Translations under genes and position numbers: made by a program
Shown here: positions 17,101 to 23,151 of the stretch, one piece after another
How positions within the stretch are numbered: the stretch's first letter is position 1
Layout of the letters: the number at the start of each line of letters is the position of its first letter
Assembly: GCA_910578275.1 (NCBI GenBank)
Contig: CAJTPR010000002.1
Span: forward strand, 62,001-126,000
From: an uncultured Bacteroidales bacterium
Lineage (GTDB): Bacteria; Bacteroidota; Bacteroidia; Bacteroidales; P3
Length of the DNA: 64,000 nucleotides
Direction of reading: 5' to 3'
The notes under the pieces: model-generated
Told to the model about the DNA's origin: nothing
Database searches by the model: none
Seen by the model: only the letters and a program-made list of their open reading frames with translations

Positions 17101-17496
17101 GACTTCCACTTCGGCGTTTTCGGCGAAACGTTGCGCGGTGGCCTTGACCACGGCGAAAGCTTCGGGCAAGATTTCGTCGAGTTCTTGCCGGGTCTGGTCG
17201 TAGATTTCCTTTTCCAGCTTGTCGATGTCGGCGTAGATGCGTTCCTTTTCGTCCACGCTCAGGCTGTCGTCGATGTTGTTACTTATCCTTTCCTTGAGTT
17301 TTTCGACTTCTTCCTTCTTATCCTTGATACGGGCTTGGATACGTTCCTTGAACGCTTGGGTCTTGGCTCGCAGTTCGTCGTTGCTCGCCTTGGAAATCGT
17401 CTCGTAGGCGGCCAGGCATTTCTCCAATATGGGATTCACCTCTTTGAGGTCGCGATCCGACTTGTTGCCGAGCAGTTTCTTGAATAAGCTTATCAT
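14173..17496 (-). CDS. secA: Preprotein translocase ATPase SecA
   Basis: This 1107-aa motor pushes preproteins through SecYEG. Motifs in order: Walker A 'MSTGEGKTLVETLPVYLNAL' near residue 195, preprotein cross-linking domain, 'IVDEVDSVLIDDARTPLI' (DEAD-box), 'ATNMAGRGTDIKLGPGV' in motor domain 2, helical scaffold and wing regions, and a C-terminal zinc site 'NDPCPCGSGKKYKNCHG' that binds SecB or ribosomes. It is about 200 residues longer than E. coli SecA. The extra length is mainly in the first motor half (residues ~335-450) and is typical of Bacteroidota. It is upstream of prfB with only 16 nt between them, so cotranscription is likely. Proteins of the T9SS region depend on Sec for inner-membrane passage. 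Confidence 0.97.
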   Translation of the reverse strand: MISLFKKLLGNKSDRDLKEVNPILEKCLAAYETISKASNDELRAKTQAFKERIQARIKDKKEEVEKLKERISNNIDDSLSVDEKERIYADIDKLEKEIYDQTRQELDEILPEAFAVVKATAQRFAENAEVEVTAMPWDGDLAATRDNVTIRGDKAYYKNQWMAGGNLITWDMVHYDVQLIGGIVLHQGKIAEMSTGEGKTLVETLPVYLNALSGQGVHVVTVNDYLAKRDSEWMGMLFEFHGLKVDCIDKHQPSSEARRQAYLADITYGTNNEFGFDYLRDNMCRTPQELVQRGHNYAIVDEVDSVLIDDARTPLIISGPTTKEDDLEFDTLRPQIEKLYNQQRALVTKILAEAKALLNGNPAPEQEKKGGELLFRAHRGLPKNSALIKFLSEPGMKALMQKTENFYLQEQGKNMPVIDGELYFVIDEKLNTIDLTEKGVDYLSSDAHNPEYYILPDVGSQIAELEKSGLPAEEKTARKSEILRDYAIQSDRVHTINQLLKAYALFERDVEYVVIDNEVKIVDEQTGRIMEGRRYSDGLHQAIEAKERVKVEASTQTYATITLQNYFRMYSKLSGMTGTAETEAGEFWNIYKLEVVCIPTNRPVIREDMDDLVYKTKREKYNAIIEEVERLVKIGRPVLVGTTSVEVSELLSRMLTGRKIKHNVLNAKLHKKEADIVAEAGLAGTVTIATNMAGRGTDIKLGPGVKEAGGLAIIGTERHESRRVDRQLRGRAGRQGDPGSSQFYVSLEDNLMRLFASQRIAALMDRMGYQEGENIQARMITRSIEKAQKKVEENHFGTRKRLLEYDDVMNAQREVIYTKRRHALFGERLGVDISNMMYDTVENYLAELSETRNFEEFKDKFIRTFGCECPVTEAEALSARNDLAKRIFDVVYASYKQKSELISQQALPIIKHVQENHGSRFENIAIPVTDGRKTLQVVANIRKCLDSNGREVTGAVERGLCLAMIDDSWKEHLREMDDLKQSVQNASYEQKDPLLIYKFEAFNLFKQLLVDMNHDVSEFLSLGHLPSPDPDQMREARQQRTDMSRMQTSRAGIGGTMPEQRPPMQTNQPDAPQKPQPVHVEKKVGRNDPCPCGSGKKYKNCHGKNVA

Positions 17497-17651
17497 GATG
17501 AATTTTCTTTCGTTTTTTGATTTTTGATGAATCCGCGCCGGAATCGTGAACCCTGGGATTCATGATAGAGGCGATATTTTATGTCCGGCTCCGTCCTGAT
17601 CGGACAATCACGGACAGGAAAATGCATGAGAAATGCAAGAAGACCAAACCG

Positions 17652-18041
17652 TCAGAACGGGTAGGCGGGCAGGGTCACGGCACGCAAGCCGTTTTGTGGC
17701 CGGAAATGCCGTCGGTTGTCCGTATCGCCCGCAAAGAGGCAGGCATGTTCCTTTTCCCCAAAGGGCTTGCGGTCGTTGAAAAGCAACGATATTTCGCTTT
17801 GCGGAGAAGTAACGGACGTTTCGGTGGAGAATGAATCCGTATCCGTCCGGATACGGTAGTGGGCGAGTGCCGATTGCAATTTCGCCAAACGGATTTCGAG
17901 CGCTTCCCGCTCTTCGGGATCCTGCGTTTGCATGCAATATTCCTGCAAGCTGCGAATGAGCAGATTGCGATCCGTCTCTCCTGCCTTGAGCAATGTGCCC
18001 AGCAGCACCAACGGGAAGAATATCTTGACGGCGGATGCCAT
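17652..18041 (-). CDS. Small exported protein of unknown function
   Basis: A 129-aa product from ATG 18041 has a hydrophobic N-terminal segment (MASAVKIFFPLVLLGTLLKA) that reads as a signal peptide. A helical, charged region around 'DPEEREALEIRLAKLQSAL' follows, then a polar tail without known motifs. The open frame extends to 18197 but the upstream part is low quality. A perfect TAnnTTTG box (TACATTTG, minus strand) at 18061-18068 lies 19 nt before the chosen start, which supports both the start and the reality of the gene. Codon use resembles that of the neighbours. It is divergent from the MATE gene. I recognise no family. Confidence 0.6.
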   Translation of the reverse strand: MASAVKIFFPLVLLGTLLKAGETDRNLLIRSLQEYCMQTQDPEEREALEIRLAKLQSALAHYRIRTDTDSFSTETSVTSPQSEISLLFNDRKPFGEKEHACLFAGDTDNRRHFRPQNGLRAVTLPAYPF

Positions 18042-18060
18042 AATTGCGATTTTGCGGTCA

Positions 18061-18068
18061 CAAATGTA
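18061..18068 (-). promoter_or_regulatory. -7 element (TACATTTG) for the small exported protein
   Basis: The minus strand carries an exact TAnnTTTG match 19 nt upstream of the ATG at 18041. The -33 box is not at the usual spacing. The implied 5' leader is very short. Confidence 0.5.
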
Positions 18069-18181
18069 CGAAACGTTCATTACAAAATGAAAAGGAGAAC
18101 ATGTGCGGCACGCTTTCGTCCAATGACGTGGCGGCCGGCCTGTCGTTTGATTCCTCGGCGGCATCGAAGCCGTCTTTTTGG

Positions 18182-18189
18182 TATATTTG
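18182..18189 (+). promoter_or_regulatory. -7 element (TATATTTG) for the MATE gene
   Basis: An exact TAnnTTTG match lies 17 nt before the MATE start at 18207. No TTTG occurs 19 bp upstream. It is divergent from the box at 18061-18068. Confidence 0.5.
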
Positions 18190-18206
18190 CCGACCATTCT
18201 TCAGAC

Positions 18207-19550
18207 ATGTCCGTAAATACCCAAAATCCGCAGCTCTTAGAGACGGCACCCGTTCCCCGGTTGCTGTGGAAGTTTGCGTTGCCGGCCGTTATTTCCACGC
18301 TCACCACCTCGCTCTACAGTCTCATAGACCGCGTGTTCATCGGACAAGGCGCGGGAGCCATGGCTATTTCCGGATTGGCGTTGACCTTTCCCATCATGAA
18401 CTTCCTCACGGCTTTCGGCACGTTGGTGGGCGTGGGCGCTTCCACGCGTATTTCGATCGTGCTTGGGATGGGCGACCGCGACTGGGCGGAACGGATCTTG
18501 GGAAACGCGCTGGTGCTTACTGTCATCATCTGGGTGCTTCTCACCGTTTCATGCCTTTACTACCTTTATCCGCTTTTGGTCATTTTCGGAGGCAGCGGAA
18601 ACACGATACCTTATGCCGCCGACTATCTGCGTATCGTCATTCCCGGCTATATCTTCAGCAATCTGGCTTATAGTTTCTGCAATATCATACGCGCTTCGGG
18701 AAATCCCACCCGTTCCATGGTGATCATGCTTATCGGGGCGGGAGTGAATCTGGCGCTCGATCCGCTGTTCATCTTCGGTTTCGGCATGGGCATCAAGGGA
18801 GCGGCCTGGGCCACGGTGATTTCCATGTTCGTCTCTTCGGTGTTCGTCATGCAGTTTTTCTTGAGAAAGAATGCCTATATCCGTTTCAAGCGGAGCACGT
18901 TGAGACTCAAGCGGAACATCGTGCGGAATATCCTTTCCATAGGTATGTCGCCTTTCTTGATGAACCTGGCCGCCACTTTGGTGGTGGTGATCCTCAACCG
19001 GCGGCTGGTGCTTTCCGGCGGCGATCTGGCCATGGGCGCCTACGGCATAATAAACAGTTATGCCATCTTGTTCGTGATGTTCGTGCTGGGGCTTTGTCAA
19101 GGCATGCAGCCTATCGTGGGCTATAATTACGGTGCCAAGAAGATGGACAGGGCCAAGCATGCCTTCTTCTTGTCCATCAAGGTGGGAACCGTCATCACCG
19201 TTTTCGGATTCCTGTTGATGGAATTGTTCCCGGGAGCTGCGGCGAGGGTGTTCACTTCCGACGAACAGCTTGTCACGTTGGCCAAGAACGGATTCAGGCT
19301 CATCTTCATGTTGTTTCCTTTCGTGGGATTTCAGATCGTGACCTCCAACTTTTTCCAGTCGTTGGGCAAGGTGCATCTTTCCATTTTCCTGAGTTTGAGC
19401 AGACAGGTGCTCTATCTTATCCCCGCCTTGTACATTTGTTCCACTTTCTGGGGGTTGAACGGAGTATGGGCGGCCACGGCGGTGGCGGATTTCTTTTCCA
19501 TCCTCACTACCTTGTTCATTTTGCGTAGCCAGATGAAGATGTTCAAATGA
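18207..19550 (+). CDS. MATE family multidrug/metabolite efflux transporter
   Basis: This 447-aa inner-membrane protein has 12 helices arranged as two MatE halves. The first starts 'LLWKFALPAVISTLTTSLYS' with 'LIDRVFIGQGAGAMAISG'. The second half includes 'GMSPFLMNLAATLVVVILNR' and 'LCQGMQPIVGYNYGAKK'. Such carriers exchange cationic drugs or metabolites for Na+ or H+. The start is set at ATG 18207, immediately after a good -7 box; the longer frame reaching back to 17859 overlaps the divergent gene. The KamB-like gene follows after 25 bp on the same strand and may be cotranscribed. Confidence 0.93.
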   Translation: MSVNTQNPQLLETAPVPRLLWKFALPAVISTLTTSLYSLIDRVFIGQGAGAMAISGLALTFPIMNFLTAFGTLVGVGASTRISIVLGMGDRDWAERILGNALVLTVIIWVLLTVSCLYYLYPLLVIFGGSGNTIPYAADYLRIVIPGYIFSNLAYSFCNIIRASGNPTRSMVIMLIGAGVNLALDPLFIFGFGMGIKGAAWATVISMFVSSVFVMQFFLRKNAYIRFKRSTLRLKRNIVRNILSIGMSPFLMNLAATLVVVILNRRLVLSGGDLAMGAYGIINSYAILFVMFVLGLCQGMQPIVGYNYGAKKMDRAKHAFFLSIKVGTVITVFGFLLMELFPGAAARVFTSDEQLVTLAKNGFRLIFMLFPFVGFQIVTSNFFQSLGKVHLSIFLSLSRQVLYLIPALYICSTFWGLNGVWAATAVADFFSILTTLFILRSQMKMFK

Positions 19551-19575
19551 TTGCCTGATCCGAACCTCGACGCGC

Positions 19576-20610
19576 GTGATACCTGATTTCTTCGAACATA
19601 TATCCGAATATGGCAGCCTGTCGGTAGTGGGAATGGCCAAGAACGTGGGCAAGACGGTTTGCCTGCGCGCCTTGTTGGATTATTGCCATCGGACCGGACG
19701 GGCCCGGGACATCGCCGTCACCTCCATCGGCACCGACGGGGAAGCCGTCGATCAGGTGTATCTTACCGACAAGCCCGAACTTGTCTTCTATCCCGGCATG
19801 GTGGTGCAGACTGCCGAGCAATACTATCATCGTCGACGGCTCACCGCCGAGATATTGGACATAAGTCGTGAATCGACGGCTTGCGGCAGACTGGTCACGG
19901 CGCGGGTGCGGACACCCGGAAAATTGATTATCTCCGGTCATGCCCATACGAAAGGATTGCAGGAATATATCCGTCTTGTCCATCGGTTGGGAACAAGGAC
20001 CGCCGTCATAGACGGGGCGTTGTCGCGCTTGAGCCTGGCTTCACCTTTCGTTTCGGAGGCGATGGTGCTTTGCACGGGCGCGGCCGTAAGCAAGAACCTG
20101 GAGGAACTGGTAAGGAAGACCGTTTTCCAATACCGTCTGCTGAATCTGCCCCTTTTTTCCGGACTGCCTGTCGGACAACGGCTCGCCAGCTCGTTGCAGG
20201 ACTTGTCTTCGGGCGTGCATGGCATCGACCCGCAAGGCGACACGAGCGATCTGGGAATACCCTCCCTGCTTCAGATAGACAAGCATATCGAAAAGATAGA
20301 ACCTTATTGCCGTCCGGGCGCATTCCTCTATGTCGCCGGATTGCTGAACGATGCGTTCCTCAACCGGCTCCTGGCCCGCAAGCACCGTCCCGACATCGTC
20401 GTAAGCGACTTCACCAAGTTTTTCTTCTCCGAGCCCGTATACAAGGCCTTTACCCTTGCCGGCTCGCGTATCCGGGTCTTGCGTCAGCCTCGCGTGGTCG
20501 GGCTTTGCGTCAACCCTGTCTCGCCCGACGGCTACAAGCTCGACAGCAAGGCGTTGCGGGGGAGGATGGGGGCGGCTTTGGGGTGTCCCGTTTACAACAT
20601 CCTCTACTGA
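19576..20610 (+). CDS. P-loop protein similar to aminomutase reactivase subunit KamB
   Basis: The 344-aa cytoplasmic protein has an N-terminal nucleotide-binding loop 'VVGMAKNVGKT' (residues 18-27), which is a variant Walker A with five residues between the Gly and GKT. It is followed by 'VTSIGTDGEAVD', and near residue 145 by 'IDGALSRLSLASPFVSEAMV' and 'LCTGAAVSKN'. From memory, these three blocks match KamB, the small partner of the KamB/KamC ATPase that reactivates B12-dependent lysine 5,6-aminomutase. No KamC, aminomutase or lysine-fermentation genes are in the window, so the substrate here is open. The C-terminal ~120 residues are less familiar. It follows the MATE gene and its stop codon is immediately followed by the 121-bp repeat array. 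I am fairly sure of the family and unsure of the function. Confidence 0.65.
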   Translation: MIPDFFEHISEYGSLSVVGMAKNVGKTVCLRALLDYCHRTGRARDIAVTSIGTDGEAVDQVYLTDKPELVFYPGMVVQTAEQYYHRRRLTAEILDISRESTACGRLVTARVRTPGKLIISGHAHTKGLQEYIRLVHRLGTRTAVIDGALSRLSLASPFVSEAMVLCTGAAVSKNLEELVRKTVFQYRLLNLPLFSGLPVGQRLASSLQDLSSGVHGIDPQGDTSDLGIPSLLQIDKHIEKIEPYCRPGAFLYVAGLLNDAFLNRLLARKHRPDIVVSDFTKFFFSEPVYKAFTLAGSRIRVLRQPRVVGLCVNPVSPDGYKLDSKALRGRMGAALGCPVYNILY

Positions 20611-21015
20611 AAACGAAAAGGACGGCGAGCTGCTTCGCCGTCCCGGTGTCGAATCCTCGGTCACTTACGTAAGTAAGCTCCCTCGTCACGCCGCCGTGCC
20701 GTCTCGCATCACATCCGTCCTTTTCGTTTTCAGGTTGCCTGTGTGGTAGTGTGCTTCACCGTCCCGGTGTCGAATCCTCGGTCACTTACGTAAGTAAGCT
20801 CCCTCGTCACGCCGCCGTGCCGTCTCGCATCACATCCGTCCTTTTCGTTTTCAGGTTGCCTGTGTGGTAGCGTGCTTCGCCGTTCCGGTGTCGAATCCTC
20901 GGTCACTTGCTCAAGCAAGTTCCCTCGTCACGCCGCCGTGCCGTCTCGCATCTCATCCGTCCTTTTCGTTTTCAGGTTGTTTGTGTCGGAGTGTGCTTCA
21001 CCGTCCCGGTGTCGT
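20607..21015. repeat. Tandem array: three 121-bp units plus partial fourth, with covarying hairpins
   Basis: Units begin with G(T/C)CCGGTGTCG-like sequence at 20640, 20761, 20882 and (partial) 21003, an exact period of 121 bp. Units 1 and 2 differ at only about two positions. Each has TCGGTC, a 16-nt hairpin core and TCCCTC. The core stem is CTTAC-GTAA-GTAAG in units 1-2 and CTTGC-TCAA-GCAAG in unit 3, a compensatory base-pair change. Unit ends carry CCGTCCTTTTCGTTTTCAG; its exact 19-nt reverse complement stands at 20607-20625, next to a further 8-bp hairpin (20621-20642). The array fills the whole space between two convergent stop codons. The period is not divisible by three, so it is not coding. 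Confidence 0.9.
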
Positions 21016-22899
21016 TTATAGTTCTCGCAGGAACTTGCTTATCTCCTCGCTGTTTTCAATTCCGAACTTGCTTTTGAGACGGAACTTGGCCATGCCGACC
21101 GATTGTATCGATTTTCCCGTCAGGTTGGCCACGTCGCGGTTGGTGAGTCCGAGCTTGAAGAGCACGCAAAGGTGTTTCTCGTTGGCGTTGAGGTCGGGAT
21201 AGCGTTCGGTGAGCTTGTTCATGAAGTCGCTGTCCACCTGCTCGAAATAGAACTGGAAGTCTTTCCATTCCTTGTCGGAGGCGATTTGCCTGGCAAGGTC
21301 TTCCAGATTGCAGACGATGGCTTTCTCCTTCCCGCGCAGCGTAAAGGAAGTCTTGAGTGTCTTGAGTTCTTTCAGGATGGATTCCTGCAGGTTGTTCAAG
21401 CGTAACTGTTGAAGCGTATGGGTGGCCAGTTCCTTGTTCTTGCTTATCACTTGGCGTTCGGCTTCGGCCACTTGCCGGCTCGTTTCCAAGCGTAGGTTCC
21501 TTATGCCTTTCCTGCTTTTCAACAGCAGCCAGGTCGCCAGGCTTCCGCCTGCCAGCAGCAAGGCGGCCAATACGGACAAGGCCGCGATCCACATGCCGCG
21601 TCTTTGGGATTGTTCCGATATTTTTTTGAACGCGGTTTCCTTTATCCTGTTTTCTTCCTCCCGTTGATCTTGCGTATGCCGTATGTCCGCGTAGATAAGC
21701 TGGCGCATGTTGTCCAGTTCGTTCAGGGAATCCTTCACTTGCATGTACTGGCGGTAATAGAGCAAGGCCGCTTTCGTGTCGTCTTGCCTTTCGGCCACTT
21801 CGCTCAAGATCATCAACAGGTTGGCCTGAAGGGCATATTTCTTTTTTCCGGCGATGATTTTCATGGTATGTTCGGCCGTTTCCCTGGCTTTCGCGTATTC
21901 CCGCATGTTCAACAGGTTCTGGGAATATTCCTGTCCGCAGAAACCTTCCAAGTGCGCCAGGTTCTTTTTTTGAGCCAATAAAAAGGCTTTTTCGAAATAG
22001 GAATCGGCCATGTCGTATTGCGTCAGGCCCGAGTAGATGGTTCCCATGATCAAGGAGGCGTAGATTTGCTCTTGCCCGTTATACTTTTCATCTTGCGCGA
22101 TGCGGTAGGAACGAAGTCCGTACGGCAAGGCTTCCTCGTAGAGGCCTTGGCTGTTATAAAAGGCCACGATGTTGGAGCATACTCCGAATACGCCGCGGCT
22201 GTCATTGGCCAGATCGAATTGCTGCAGGGCTTTGAGGAGGTACGTTCCCGCCCTGTCGAACAATTTGCTGTTGGCGAAAACCACCCCCATGCCGTTGAAA
22301 CATTTCGCCAGGATGAGCGGAACGGAGTCTTTTGCGAATCTTTGCAGGAGTTCCTGGTAAATCTGCAGCGAAGAGTCGCTTTGTTCGTGAAACATCATGT
22401 TCAACGCCTTGTTGGAATAGCTGTCCACGAGCAGGATTTTCCAAGAAAGGCTTTCTTCCGACTTTTTCCGCGTTTCCGCATCGTCCGGATCGGCGTATTC
22501 CCTGCGCTCGACGGAGGAAAAACGGGATTCGTCATTGTGTTTCAGTTCGTTTTCCACGGCAGGAATAAGCCAATGGTAGAGTTGTTCGCACGAATCGTTG
22601 TTATCCGACAGGAAATAGAGTTTTCCACGCAGGCAAGCATAGGAGAGAGCCTTGTAAACATTTCCTTTCGACAAAGCATAATTCTCTGCTTTTTTTGTAA
22701 TTGCGATTTGTTCTTGGGTCGACAACATGCTTTGATAGGAAACCGCCAAGTCGAAAAGGGAAAGGCTGTCGGTATCTTTTGAATATAACTTACAGTTGTT
22801 TATGAAAATTGAAATCAAAAAAAGAAACAAGAAAGCCGTCCCTTTCGGGGCATTCTTTCGTATGAATTTGTATCTTTTTGTATACCAAATTGTTGTCAT
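21016..22899 (-). CDS. Membrane-anchored TPR protein with C-terminal helix-turn-helix (transcriptional regulator)
   Basis: The 627-aa protein has an N-terminal signal or anchor (hydrophobic around residues 20-37), about 380 residues of tetratricopeptide-type helical repeats ('FNGMGVVFANSKLFDRAGTY', 'ASLIMGTIYSGLTQYDMADS'), and a clear transmembrane helix at ~434-457 (WIAALSVLAALLLAGGSLAT). A coiled-coil segment leads into a LuxR/GerE-like HTH at ~585-615 ('LTNRDVANLTGKSIQSVGMA'). This layout, with a periplasmic TPR sensor and cytoplasmic DNA-binding tail, is common among Bacteroidota one-component regulators. The likely ligand is a peptide or protein in the periplasm, by inference. Its neighbours on the same strand are two T9SS cargo genes, which are candidate targets. 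The first ~70 codons are noticeably more A/T-rich than the rest. Confidence 0.8.
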   Translation of the reverse strand: MTTIWYTKRYKFIRKNAPKGTAFLFLFLISIFINNCKLYSKDTDSLSLFDLAVSYQSMLSTQEQIAITKKAENYALSKGNVYKALSYACLRGKLYFLSDNNDSCEQLYHWLIPAVENELKHNDESRFSSVERREYADPDDAETRKKSEESLSWKILLVDSYSNKALNMMFHEQSDSSLQIYQELLQRFAKDSVPLILAKCFNGMGVVFANSKLFDRAGTYLLKALQQFDLANDSRGVFGVCSNIVAFYNSQGLYEEALPYGLRSYRIAQDEKYNGQEQIYASLIMGTIYSGLTQYDMADSYFEKAFLLAQKKNLAHLEGFCGQEYSQNLLNMREYAKARETAEHTMKIIAGKKKYALQANLLMILSEVAERQDDTKAALLYYRQYMQVKDSLNELDNMRQLIYADIRHTQDQREEENRIKETAFKKISEQSQRRGMWIAALSVLAALLLAGGSLATWLLLKSRKGIRNLRLETSRQVAEAERQVISKNKELATHTLQQLRLNNLQESILKELKTLKTSFTLRGKEKAIVCNLEDLARQIASDKEWKDFQFYFEQVDSDFMNKLTERYPDLNANEKHLCVLFKLGLTNRDVANLTGKSIQSVGMAKFRLKSKFGIENSEEISKFLREL

Positions 22900-23090
22900 G
22901 TATCGATATATTTTATTACATGGACAATAGAGGCCTAATATACAACTTTTTACTTGTTCTGATGATTTTCGTCCGGGAGGAGATTTGGCGAAATGAAGCC
23001 ATGCCAGGCGCGGGCGGATCCGATGTCCGGACCGGATGAAGAGCCGAAGGGAGAAGCCTTGAAAGCTGTTTACCGGAATGGGCGGGAAAT

Positions 23091-23128
23091 AAAAAAAACG
23101 CCCGACAGGTATTTCCCGTCGGGCGTTT
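23091..23128 (-). terminator. Intrinsic terminator after the S8 protease gene
   Basis: AAACGCCCGAC and GTCGGGCGTTT form a perfect 11-bp stem with an 11-nt loop. On the minus strand it is followed by an uninterrupted T tract. It lies 24 nt after the protease stop codon. Confidence 0.92.
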
Positions 23129-23151
23129 CCACCTTTTCTACCTTATCACTT

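Noticed and set aside
20730..20918. Open frames inside the repeat array (62 aa minus strand and others)
   Set aside because: The 121-bp period is not a multiple of three, the frames change from unit to unit and none has protein-like composition.
20640..21015. Regularly spaced repeats as a possible CRISPR array
   Set aside because: The repeat unit is 121 bp and continuous, with no unique spacers between short direct repeats, and there are no cas genes nearby.
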